This document shows positions 22,200-33,059 of a DNA stretch of 64,000 nucleotides, in pieces. Each line of letters opens with the position of its first letter. The stretch's first letter is position 1. The notes beneath the pieces were generated by a model that worked only from the letters and a program-made list of their open reading frames with translations, made no database searches and was not told where the DNA came from. Both the position numbers and the translations under genes were made by a program. Source of the stretch: Isoetes taiwanensis (lineage: Eukaryota; Streptophyta; Lycopodiopsida; Isoetales; Isoetaceae); the NCBI GenBank assembly GCA_021234155.1, contig JAJEKV010000073.1, positions 4,190,001 to 4,254,000 of the forward strand, read 5' to 3'.

Positions 22200-25100
22200 G
22201 TTAACATCCAAATAGACAAGGTCTACACATAGGGTGTATCATGCTTGTAGTGTATAATGTATTTGAAGACTTTCTCTGGTGCATGATCGGGAAGAAAACT
22301 AAAGACATCAACAAAGTTAGCATCATTTACACATCCAAATTCACTCAGCAGCTGAAACACAAAGTAAACACTTGTCTAAAACTCTTAATAAGAGTTGCAA
22401 TGGCATGATACCAATATCAACATAGTGGGCACAAACATGCTCATGCAGGCTTACTCAAACATATCGTTCAACAAAAAAATGTTGATGTTGACTAAACTAT
22501 AACAAAGTCCAAAGTGCCTTGGAACTCGCCAAAGCTTGTAACTCAAGTATTCGACACCTATCAAGCTCCCCTCTTACATTATAGCTACAACGTCTTCCTC
22601 GATGGCATAACATCTCTCTCCAAGAAAATGGCACAAACAATGATGCAGAAATTGATGGCTACATAAATTAACATAAGCTAGATCATAAACATCAAGGTTT
22701 ACGATTAAATCATTATGGAAAAATAAAAAGAAGGAAAAACGAGCAAAAATTAAAAATTGTTGTGAGACACTTGCCACGTACACATCCTTCCCTTGAACAT
22801 TCTGAAATCTAAATCCATTTAATTGATTTGTCTACTACAAACACATACTCTATTTAATGGTTAACATATTAGTTTTAATGATTTTAATCCAGCCTTTGAT
22901 ATGTAGATGCCTAGTTTAATGTTCCTTTACATATGTACATGCTTTCCTCGACATTTTAGCCTAAAAAAATGCAAAATCATGGTCATTACCTAAAAATGCC
23001 CAAGCCTCCTGTTGCACCTTTTTGCTAGTTCTTTTTGTTTAGCACGCCAGCCCAACCAAGCCTACAGTCTTTCTTGCAACTCTAGCCTCCACCTTACCAA
23101 AAACTAGTGTGGTATTAGCTTTCACCATTAGATCTTCTTTTTTCCAGATCTAGGGCGAGCAAAATTAAATAATAGGCTAGAAATACTTACAGAGATGGAG
23201 GAGGTCACGAAATAACTTCTAGTTGCGTCGATTCCCTACCCCTTGTTTCGATCTCCTTTGGTGCTTCCTCTTCCCTCTAGCTTTTCATTTTTCCTTCTCT
23301 TTATTTTCTCGAGACCCGGGACGGTTGCTTTGGAGTAGCTTGCTTCGCTCTCGCCGCTGGACCTAGGCCTAATTAGAAGCAATAATCTTATGTTTCTTTT
23401 TATTGTTTTGAGCTGGGGTTTATATTTGATACGTAGCCTCTTTTTACTACGAATTCAATGTTTTCTGAACCAAATTCAACTTCGGCAGGCCCACCATATT
23501 CCTTACTCGTGCTTTGGCATGATTCTATGGCCCCTTTTTCTCCAACCCATGTGTCCCATGTTCAGTTAGGGCAATTGTTTTAAGCCAACCTTGGTTATTT
23601 CTAATCTATCCCTTGTTAGAAAACTTGGCATGCAACACGATTAAATTCTAGCATCATAGATGAGCTATAACGATACCTTGGCCTTTTTAGAAATACTTAG
23701 ATACCACATAAGCTTTAACAAATACTTGCAGCAATTTCTTACACCTAATTAGATGAGGATGTTTCATACAATTTGAAACTGCAGTTCCCTTGAACAATTA
23801 TGTTCAAATACTACGTACAAATGCCATTATATTTTGCTTAATCTTTCAAGTATGTAGTACCCTGTATTATGCAAAATAGATTCCTTTATTGTAAAGCTAA
23901 AATCAAGAGCTCTCTTGAGGTAAGGAATGAAGCTGGCATAGGACACCAATCGCATGTGCAATCGCAGTTTGGATAGATGGGTCAGCTTTGAGTTGTTTAT
24001 TCCTCTTTGATTATGGTGTATATGACATCTTCTTATAAGCATCATCTTTGTATAGGCATCAGATGTATATGGAATCTTCGTATAAGCATCAAAATCTTCT
24101 TGAGGGCCCATTTCTTTAGAAAAAAGGGACCTTTATTACATTGCATAACCCGACCACAGCCCCTGGCGTGCCTTTTTGCTAGTTTTGATTTTTTTCAGTA
24201 TTTTCATATTTTTCTATGCAAGTTAGAGAGTACAACACAAAAAACTGCACATCATTCCAAGATATGAGAAGGAAGATAGGGTTCATCGAACATGACAGGG
24301 TCAAAACCGTTTTCTGTCTTCTGTGGACCAATAATTATTTTAACATGAATTTAGAGATCTATGTTACCAAGGAAGGCTTGCATCCATAAAAAATATATAG
24401 CTCATCATGAAAAATGATCTACATGCACTATTATCATACTTACCTACAATACTTCTGGCAGCAAACACGGAATACCATTCTTTTAATTTATTGATGACAC
24501 AATTCTTCAAAAAAAAGTAGGTTTCATTGTGTTTTTTGCAATATATGACATCAAGAACCTCTATGCACATGTATTATTATATATGAGTTGAAAAAGAGTG
24601 TTATCTTGATTAAATAATTTAAATTTTGACAAGTCTAAGTATTGACCATTACTGGTCCCTGGATATTTATATTTAAATCTTGCAACTACTATATCACTTT
24701 CACATCAAATTTGAGATCTATGTTGCCAATGAAATCTTGCATGCATAAAAAATATAGCATTTGCTAAAAGATGAACTACATGTACAATTAGCATACTTAA
24801 ACTCCAATTGGTGTAGTAACAAACACAACCAAATGTAGAGAATGCATGATTAACTACTACATATAGGTTGATAAAATTATAATCTACGTAGATATAAGTG
24901 TAGTGCATAGCGTGCATCTTTTAATACCCTTTTAAAGGTGATATACGAGTTTTATTAAATCATTTTAGATTTATTTTTGTCCTGAATTCTATATAAGAGA
25001 TTCTTTAGTCAACATTGAAATCATTAGAACTTATGAATGCTTCAAAAAAACATCAAACTATAGCTCTTAGAGTCAACAACTTATAACCACAAGAATTAGG

Positions 25101-25460
25101 CCAAAACTTATATAATAGTAAGAGAGAAATAATTCATGCCCTCAAACAGCTCTTTTGAGCAAAATTGGGTATGGCGACTTCATCTAATGGCATATAATAG
25201 TGAAAAAACTTGGGAACATACAAATCAACATGTTTTATCATAAAAAATCATTTCCTTTTGATTTTAGCAAGGTTTGGACCCCTTTGTACTAGAAAATATG
25301 AAGAATGCAGTTCTGAACTAGTACGAAAACTGCTAAATTGTATGAGGTTTGGACAATTACCAGTGTACCACAAGATATAGGTGAATCCATTGGTTATGAA
25401 GTTCTTCCAGATTATAAAAAATCAAGTGAAGATTCAAAAAGGTGGTGGTAGATTGCAAAA
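22200..25460. other. AT-rich intergenic DNA, no gene supported
   Basis: No recognisable coding sequence. A diverged duplication pairs 24358-24450 with 24717-24830 (CTTGCATNCATAAAAAATAT). The 23041-23220 copy of the 19.7 kb segment lies here. Confidence 0.5.
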
Positions 25461-25541
25461 TGGAATAGAATAGAATATAATAGTTTTTTTATCGTCCACT
25501 GAGACCAATCGGCCTATGGGACCCAGAAGGAGCGCAACAAA

Positions 25542-25612
25542 CTTATTACTGTCCGGGTTAAAAAACCCCCACCCCGAAGGGTTTTCGAGGGAAAAACCGT
25601 GGCAGTAATAAG
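25542..25612 (-). other. Conserved hairpin motif in LINE B 3' UTR
   Basis: Perfect 10-bp outer arms CTTATTACTG and CAGTAATAAG enclose the core GGGTTAAAAAACCCCC..GGGTTTTCGAGGGAAAAACC (in two parts). On the element strand this can fold as an outer stem holding two hairpins, GGTTTT(..CCTCG)AAAACC and GGGTT(TTTT)AACCC. Confidence 0.65.
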
Positions 25613-25859
25613 AATGCTGTCAAACTGTACAAGTATACATCATCATGAAATAAATGTGTATGTACATGTCAAGTGCGTGCCCGAGGACATAGCTGATCTC
25701 GCATGTCCATGACCTCCTGAAGGTATGATCCTAGCATCCGTACGGATGCCGTGCTCAATGTCACATGTAGCGGTGGCCGGGCGACCAACTTCGGCATAAG
25801 CGGCGTCCGGATTTGATCATATCTTTGGGCAACTTTGAAGAGTATGAGATTCATCCTCA

Positions 25860-26180
25860 ATGACTCCCATTTGGCGGCATTGGCCGAGCACATCGGCGTG
25901 GCTCACCAATCCATCTGCACATCTCAATTCGAAGATGATGTGCCCCCGCGTCGCGAATGGAGGCAATGAGTCCGCGTCTTTTCATGGGCAAGTGGGTGCG
26001 CGGGTAGCATTGTGGGCCTCGTTCCAATGTGGGATTTATGTGGCACCGGTAGTGTCTTTGTCTTGACTGTTCAAAGGCGGCATCCCAAAGCTTGCCGATG
26101 AAGCAAGCGTCAAGATATTGCCTCAAGCTATGGCGATCGCCTCTGTTTGCACATGTATGCACACATGCTCCCGCACATTC
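25860..26180 (-). pseudogene. LINE B C-terminal His/Cys segment
   Basis: Minus-strand text HHLRIEMCRWIGEPRRC, preceded by RTHLPMKRRGLIASIRDA, resembles the post-RT segment of several LINE clades. Frames before it are broken. Confidence 0.5.
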
Positions 26181-26685
26181 CATCTAGCCATCTATTGAGC
26201 TCTCTTTTCCCTCCATGAGGGCCTTGAGGCATTGTGGCCCCATTGCCATGATATAAGCTAGTTTTGGAAGGCGAGCATCGTCCATGTTGACCACCTTCGA
26301 AAATAGACAATGTGGCGATCAAGGGCCGCCCTCACGAAGAGGCAAGAATCACATTTCTGCCGTGGGAATTTGATATGGGGTTGTGGACTTCACCCTAGTG
26401 CTCGTTACCAAGAAGGCTTTTATTTTGCTCCAAGTCATTCCAAGTAGCGAGGGATACTCATGGGCCCCATACTTCAACCCCGTATAAAAGGGCGGGCTCC
26501 ACTAAGACTTTGAACAGGTGTGGCCCGATGGGTCCAATCATACAACTCCGCTCTATGACTATTGTTTTGCATTGCATATAGTGCTTTCCAGCCAGCCGTA
26601 ACTTCGTAGCCGTATGGATGTGTCCCGGTGCATAGTAGGCGGAAACTCCACTCCCAAATATTTGTATGTGGATGCTACTTCCACA

Positions 26686-27773
26686 TTACGCCCTCGATAG
26701 CGGAAGGATGGGATCCCTCGGTATTTCGTGAAGATGATATGAAAACCACCTTAGTCTTGGCCAAGTTGGCCGCCATATCATTAAACGACAAAATGTGTCG
26801 GGGGCATCGAGATGTCGTTGCATGTCTGGCGGTGTGTAAGCTAGGAGGTCCACATCATCGGCATATATTAACCGCTTGATGATGCGGTAGAGAAGGTGAG
26901 CCCCCGTCGCCCCCATTATCGACAAGCCGGCTCTCCAATTGATCAATGTAAAGCCCAAACAATGTTGGGGAGAGGGGCATCCACTGGCGAACCCCGATAC
27001 TACTATCAAATGGTTGGCTTAGAACGTACAAGCCCGACCCGAGCATCTTTCATAAAGCACGGCCTGCTTTGCATTACGCAAATCTACAGGAACCCCGGTA
27101 TGCAAATCTTGCCCATAGTTTTTCAGGAGAGCAGTGTCAAATGCCTTTGCAAAATCCACGAAGCAACAATATAGATCGGCGGGGCGGTTCCTGGCTGTCT
27201 TCAACGAGCTTCGCAATGTGAAGATGTGGTCAATGGTTGAGTGTCGAGTCTGAATCACGCTTTGTGTGGGCCCGTATCTCTCTTTGCCTCACCTTGCCCG
27301 GTCAAGCTGCTTTCGAGAATCCCGGCAAGCAATTTTGCAAACACCGAACCCGACCATGATTGTTCGGTAGTTGGGCGGCAGCGGCGCGGGTCACCGCCTT
27401 ATAGATGGGAACAACTTCGCTATTGGTCTACTACATCGGGAAGCCTTCTGTAATGCCTTGTTGAACAAAGGCGGTCAAGACTTGGTATTATGGGCGGCCA
27501 CGCCCACTTAAGCAATTACGCGCATGCCATCCAGGTCCGGGGATTTCCCATTGGCAAGACGCTGTAAGCCTTGTTCCACGTCTGAATCTGTGATTTCCAA
27601 AGACCGGGCCTTCTTTGCGGGGGTAATCTTTGCATGTGCACCACGAGGGTTATATAAAACTGTTGCAAGTATTGCCTCCACTGCTCGGGAGTGATGTTCC
27701 ATGTGGGTTGTACTGGCTTTCTAAGAACCCTTCGCCAGAAGGTCCTGGGGTGACGTTTCAGGAGATAAAACAT
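26686..27773 (-). pseudogene. LINE B reverse transcriptase, frameshifted
   Basis: Blocks in order on the minus strand are LANGKSPDLDGMRVIA (near 27520), RHSTIDHIFTLRSSLKTA (near 27240), LYCCFVDFAKAFDT (near 27150), KRLIYADDVDLLAYTPPDMQ (near 26870) and DAPDTFCRL. Unlike copy A, the catalytic YADD is intact. Frameshifts between blocks (for example near 27000 and 26760) abolish the product. Comparing A and B shows independent indels, so the progenitor was once active. Confidence 0.85.
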
Positions 27774-27778
27774 TGGAG

Positions 27779-28270
27779 AAGTTTCTCTCTAGATATATGG
27801 GTTTAAGTGGCAGAGGTACGATGGACAAATTTTGGTCCATGGACCACTGATGGTCCAGTGGACAACTCTAGTGTTAATTACAAGAAGACTACTAGGAATT
27901 GACTCCTAGATTCCCAGGCCTTAAAATGCTTAAAAAAGCACCTTTATAATAATTAAGACAAGACATGGAAGGAAACTATATATCAAATCAACCTTGGAGG
28001 ACATACAAGAAATTGCCCTCTCTTAATTACAAGAAGACTACTAGGAATCGACTCCTAGTAGATGCCCAAGCCTTAAAACGTTTAATAAAAATCACCTTTA
28101 GAATAATTAAGACAAGACAGGGAAGGATTAATTTTCGACAGTTAGGTAGCATAATGATTTACGAGTGAGAATACGAAACGACTACTGAGCCACACATTTG
28201 ACAGCCTGTATTGCTTGAGATTTAGGCAGAAATGTCTTATTATCGCTATCGTACTCAAACGTGGGGCTTC
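27779..28270. repeat. Duplicated unit with CACTAGAGTTGTC-type end
   Basis: A unit around ACAAGAAGACTACTAGGAAT is present at about 27882-27967 and again at 28021-28125. The flanking TATATATCAAATCAACCTTG block also occurs at 19400. The sequence GACAACTCTAGTGTTAA near 27870-27887 is the complement of TTAACACTAGAGTTGTC at 19448-19464. These may be ends of one transposon family, but no complete copy is visible. Confidence 0.45.
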
Positions 28271-28272
28271 AT

Positions 28273-28381
28273 GAAGGGGATAAACACCCCTGCGAGCCCC
28301 TTACATCAGATAAATAGGTGAGCCCGGAGGGGCGAGCCTGTTTATCTGCTGTAAGGGGCAAGCAGGGGTGTTTATCCCCTT
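28273..28381. repeat. Foldback palindrome H1
   Basis: Nearly perfect arms of about 45 nt (AAGGGGATAAACACCCCTGC ... and its complement ending GGGTGTTTATCCCCTT) surround a small loop around CCCGGAGGGG. A second copy, H2, is at 28673-28781, with a decayed right arm. Confidence 0.85.
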
Positions 28382-28672
28382 TAACCGGCAGGCAAAGTTT
28401 CCTCACCCATTCCTGCACCCACAGCTCGATTATCGTCACCCATAGCTCACCCATAGCTCGATTATCAGCTCCCACAGCTGGATTATCACAGGTTCGGCAT
28501 CTTCCAGACCTGGATTATCAGCTCCAAGGCTGAATCCGATGCTAAAGCTGCCTGTTTCCACGTTTTTGGCTACCTCTACATCCATTTGGGGTGGGTTGGG
28601 TGCCTGTTACGCCCTATCACAAGGCTTCAATCAACGGTGGACATTGCTGGGATTGGAAAGCCTGCCGGTTAA
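28381..28672. mobile_element. TTAA-flanked MITE, copy 1
   Basis: Begins TTAACCGGCAGGCAAAG and ends GAAAGCCTGCCGGTTAA, giving TIR CCGGCAGGC inside a TTAA duplication, 292 bp in all. TTAA targeting is the signature of piggyBac-type transposases, although the TIR does not start with the usual CCY. The interior is non-coding and contains short repeats around CAGCTCGATTATC and CAGCTGGATTATC. Confidence 0.7.
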
Positions 28673-28781
28673 GAAGGGGATAAACACCCCTGCGAGCCCC
28701 TTACAGCAGATAAACAGGCGAGCCCGGAGGGGCGAGCCTGTTTATCTGCTGTAAGGGCAAGCAATCACGGTGTTTATCCCC
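28673..28781. repeat. Foldback palindrome H2
   Basis: Second copy of the H1 palindrome, inserted between the two MITE copies. The right arm has small changes (GTAAGGGCAAGCAATCACGG), while the left arm is almost identical to H1. Confidence 0.8.
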
Positions 28782-28805
28782 CGGTTAAGCTGGTTGGCCA
28801 CCCCT

Positions 28806-29097
28806 TTAACCGGCAGGCAAAGTTTCCTCACCCATTCCTGCACCCACAGCTCGATTATCGTCACCCATAGCTCACCCATAGCTCGATTATCAGCTCCCAC
28901 AGCTGGATTATCACAGGTTCGGCATCTTCCAGACCTGGATTATCAGCTCCAAGGCTGAATCCGATGCTAAAGCTGCCTGTTTCCACGTTTTTGGCTACCT
29001 CTACATCCATTTGGGGTGGGTTGGGTGCCTGTTACGCCCTATCACAAGGCTTCAATCAACGGTGGACATCGCTGGGATTGGAAAGCCTGCCGGTTAA
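28806..29097. mobile_element. TTAA-flanked MITE, copy 2
   Basis: Same 292 bp and nearly identical to copy 1, with TTAA at both ends. With H1 and H2, the array is H1-MITE-H2-MITE, a tandem duplication of about 400-425 bp. The near-identity implies a recent event. Confidence 0.75.
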
Positions 29098-29865
29098 GGC
29101 ACTCTGAGCTTCACTCATGCCTCCCCTCTGCTTCACTGAAAACTCCCAAGCTCATGATTCCATTGTGCTTCACTGAAAATTTCCATTACGTTATCCGGTT
29201 AATCCTATTCCTCATTTCCCTTCGTGACGGATCTCTAGGAAGTTCAACCGTTCTTGTTCGAGATTGCATGCCCAGGATTGCAGAACTCTCTATGTATGGC
29301 ACATGTTTTCTTTTGCTGTTATTACTAACTATTTGTATGCACTAAAGAATTATTGTCCTATCTTATATTTTGTCCAAAAATGTGTTCTTCATAGGCAAAA
29401 CTCTTTATGTATAACAACTTAAAGCGTTCTTTGTTGTTATTTCTAGCTATTTGCATGGACTAAAGAAGCTGGAACCTACGGCATTTTTTTGTTTTGTTAT
29501 TGTAGACTGCTAATCAGATTGGCTGTCTGAGATGCTTTAACCTAAAAGCATATAGAAAGCAAATTGCATGACTGTACAATGCTCTAATGCATTTCAATGT
29601 TGCTATAAGTGTGATTTCCCCTTTTTTTGTCTATAAAGAAATTCTTTGAGGCTGGGGTGCAAAATGTCGATGCTTTCAAGTAGATATCCACTTCTAGCTC
29701 TTCTTTACCCCATAAATCTAGTCCTATGAAAACAGTCAGGATTTGTAGCTGTTGTGCATGCATGGATGCTGGACACAAGAAAGAGCAAGCACGTCTCCTG
29801 CTCATTGTAAGAATAACCAAAGCAGTTGAGCATTTATTTACTTAGTATTTAGTTATGGAACTTAC

Positions 29866-30209
29866 GAGACCAGCTTGTAAATGGCAGGGAATTGATTAGG
29901 ACCATAGACTTCTGAAACAATTGCCGGAATGAGTGTCCAATAAGCACCGTAGGAGAGGCCTGTTAGGGCAGATCCAAGATAGAGAAACGAGACAGCTATT
30001 CACGCGGCAATCAAGACTTAAGTCTGATATAAATGAGAGAATACATAAGCAGCTTCATCATCCATATTAAGGTAAAGCAGCTTATAGCCAGTGACAAGGA
30101 GCAGACAACAAGGGGTAGTAATTGTTTGTGCTATGGAGAGACATATCGTCCTTGGATACCCATGTCTTAGCAAGATATCTGAACCAAAACTGCAAGCAAG
30201 AAAGAGCAT
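29866..30209 (-). pseudogene. Nodulin-like MFS transporter fragment, copy 1
   Basis: Two minus-strand segments match plant nodulin-like/NFD4-type major facilitator proteins. 30209-30080 reads GSDILLRHGYPRTICLSIAQ then LLLVTGYKLLYL. 30000-29866 reads LYLGSALTGLSYGAYWTLIP then AIVSEVYGPNQFPAIYKLVS, and ends at a GTAAGT donor. These are adjacent transmembrane helices of the family (GRIGSDYL..GYPRP.., LIGLSYGAQW..PxIxSExFG). About 90 bp between the segments contain stops, either an intron or decay. No other exons are recognisable nearby, so this is a gene fragment. Confidence 0.7.
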
Positions 30210-30910
30210 TTAAGAGTGGCATCATATAATCTTTAAAAGATCTCATGAGCAGGTGGTCTTCTAACGTGAAGCCTCTTTACTGTCATCATATAGTTGGTGA
30301 AGGTTGTAAAACCAAAGGCCTGATCATGCAAGCTAGCATTCTGAGAATGTTTTGCACTATATCTGCAGACAATGGCAGAATCTAGACTGTCATCTGAGCA
30401 GTTTGCCATGTACAAATCATCTGATGGAATTTCGGCTTTATCATGAATTTGTTGAAATGCAAATAGTTTTATTGCTGATTAGGAGAATGGAAGAATGGTC
30501 AAGCATATGCACAGCAGTGCAAGAGATCCCATCTTTTTACATACGGAGATGGTAATTAGTAACTACTATGAGGTTATATACTACTAACCGGATTAAATGA
30601 GATTGATTTGCATAGGACATATATCCTATCCTTTTAAAACAATAGAAGTTGAATGGACTCATGGTCAAGCATATGGGATCCGTTCTGTTACAGCTGGAGA
30701 TGATAATTAGTAACTTCTATCAGGCTAAACTACTAAACGGATTGAATGAGATTGATTTGCATAGGATTTACCCGTATCCGGTTTCATACAGTTGTTCTTT
30801 GTCACAAGCTAGGAAACTGAACGGCTTGAATTTTTGTTATTGGCTGGTTAACTTCCTTGAGTCCATCAACACTTAAATTTTTGAATGGTTACTGTAGAGT
30901 TCTAAAGTCC
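30210..30910. repeat. Spacer with internal duplication
   Basis: Between the two transporter fragments, a segment around GGTCAAGCATATG..GAGATGGTAATTAGTAAC..TTGATTTGCATAGGA occurs twice (about 30489-30620 and 30655-30780). No gene seen. Confidence 0.55.
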
Positions 30911-30913
30911 TAA

Positions 30914-31260
30914 AGGGCAGGAAATTGATTAGGACCATAGACTTCTGAAACAATTGCCGGAATGAGTGTCCAATAAGCACCGTAGGAGAGGTCTGTTAGG
31001 GCAAATCCAAGATAGAGAAACGAGACAGCTGTTCACACGACAATCAAGACTTAACTTTGATCTAAATGAGAGAATACATAAGCAGCATCATCATCCATAT
31101 TAAGGTACAGCAGCTTACAGCCAGTGGCAAGGAGCAGACAATAAGCGGTAGTAATTGTTTGTGCTATGGATACCCATGTCTTAGCAAGATATCTGAACCA
31201 AAACTGCAAGCAAGAAAGAGCATTTAAGAGTGGCATCATATAATCTTTAGAAGATCTCAC
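30914..31260 (-). pseudogene. Nodulin-like MFS transporter fragment, copy 2
   Basis: Direct duplicate of copy 1 about 1030 bp away, highly similar, with small deletions (the CGTCCTTGGATACC region is shortened) and substitutions (LTGLSYG becomes LTDLSYG). It supports a local segmental duplication of a partial gene. Confidence 0.7.
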
Positions 31261-31318
31261 GCAGGTGGTCTTCTAATGTGAAGCCTCTTTTAGTTGGTGG
31301 AGGTTGTAAGACCATAAG

Positions 31319-31549
31319 CATAGGATCGATTACATATATTTCCCAAAGCCATGTGCACCGTCGGATATGTCCCCGTGCCACATGAGCCGTAGGATTTCGG
31401 ACCGACGATCAGGATAAAAAATAACCTGGACCGTAGGATCGATTACATATAATTCCCAAAGCCATGTGCACCATCGGATATGTCCCCATGCAACATGAGC
31501 CATAGGATCTTGGACCGACGATGAGGATCAAATCAACCAGCAAACGATG
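31319..31549 (+). repeat. Tandem repeat, ~115-bp unit x2
   Basis: GGATCGATTACATATANTTC..CATGTGCACCNTCGGATATG..GACCGACGATNAGGAT is repeated twice in tandem with about 90% similarity. Confidence 0.75.
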
Positions 31550-31559
31550 CTCGAAATGG

Positions 31560-33050
31560 AGTTTCGAGTGCGTAGATGAGTCTCAGGGTGCTAGGGTCAG
31601 GAAAGAGGTCTAGGGTTAGGGTTTTTTATTGCCTAACTTTGCCCATGCATAAGACAATCTCAAATCAATCATATGAAGACACCACCCTAGATCAATCATA
31701 TAAAGACACCATCATGTTCACTACCTCCCCTTCAGAGGAACATAAAATTTAAATGATAGTATTTAAATCCGTGACATGGTATACAAATGTGCAACATACA
31801 CATCTTCAAGCTAAATGTTTCCACCCATCCTTTACCTTAGTGATGGTATTTGAAAACAAAATTGTGTTATGCTTTCACAATATGTTAAAGTTTTTGCTTG
31901 ATTTATTGAGGAAAATAAATTATTTATAGTTTGTTGATGGGACCCATTTTTCTACTCTACACAAAAAAGATTTAGAGCTTGAATTATTTTCATTATCCAT
32001 ATCCAATAATGTTCAGCATACATAACTTCTCATCCCTGGCATTGTTGCACAACACTTGGCGTACACAACTTCTCATGCTTGGCATTATTGTACATCTGGA
32101 AATGGCAAATTTCTAGACGAAATGTTAACTACTTTGTAGTCTTCTCTTAAATATGTTATGCGTCCTTTACTTGATACATCCTGCATGTAAATTTGCATAA
32201 AATATTCAAGGACCCATATGGGGGGACAATGCATGATTCACATCAATCCTAGGCATTGCCACCATCTACAAACCCGTGCCTCCCACCTTCCAGTTAAATT
32301 TCTAATGGTATCTCAATTCCTTTAAATGCATGGAGCTACCTTACTACATTTTCCAAACAAAGCGTAAACTCATACGAGATTTTCATGACCATCACATTAT
32401 TGTCTCGCATACACAATTTGTTATACGAGACTAAAACTATAGCGAACATAGATGAATCTAAAAACTACATAGGATTTTAAATGCTTACATTGAAATTTAA
32501 CAACATAACATTATGTAAATGACACCTCCTTTCCACATAACTCACAAGGCAAACTATTCTCATTGAAAACCTCGACTTCTTAACACAAACGAAGAGTTAA
32601 TTACAGGGGTTCAAATTGATCTTCAAGCAAATACCATTTCACCTCAAATATAGGTTTGCTTACCATACAATGATGCCATATCATAATTCTTAAGACTTCC
32701 ACACCAACTCCACATCCTCATTAAATAACATGTATCTTTCTCTATCTTTTAATGAAGGTACATCATATAGGGCATGAAATTGTGTTACAAGAATTATATT
32801 AATAATTATTTCTATAGAAATGTGCAAAATGGATACCATAATTCTACAGATATGGTCACTAAAAGACCTAACCATAAAATGATTTCAATAGAAGTATCGT
32901 ATAAACTAAACCAACGTACTATTGAATTCTACAGTTCAATAATCGAGATCACATCTATAATTTTCTACACATGGTTCTTAATCTTTATCAATGTGGTTCT
33001 AAACCACCCCTTCAAATTACTACTAAAGCCCGGCAACGCCGGGCACCATA
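31560..33050. other. AT-rich intergenic DNA, no gene seen
   Basis: No coding or repeat structure that I can support. Short frames on both strands are compositional. Confidence 0.5.
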
Positions 33051-33059
33051 ACTAGTATA

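Larger units (their letters stand above)
25463..27778 (-). mobile_element. LINE copy B, 5'-truncated
   Basis: Same family and orientation as copy A. It ends in a (GAATA)n tail at 25463-25483 followed by the shared CGTCCACNGAGACCAATNGG block. It retains the C-terminal segment, RT and the start of the RT domain, but nothing 5' of about 27.78 kb, the usual outcome of incomplete target-primed reverse transcription. No clear target duplication was found. Confidence 0.8.

Noticed and set aside
28271-29097. CRISPR array from repeated palindromic units
   Set aside because: Only two ~400-bp units, spacers are also repeated, and the DNA is eukaryotic; this is a MITE/foldback duplication.
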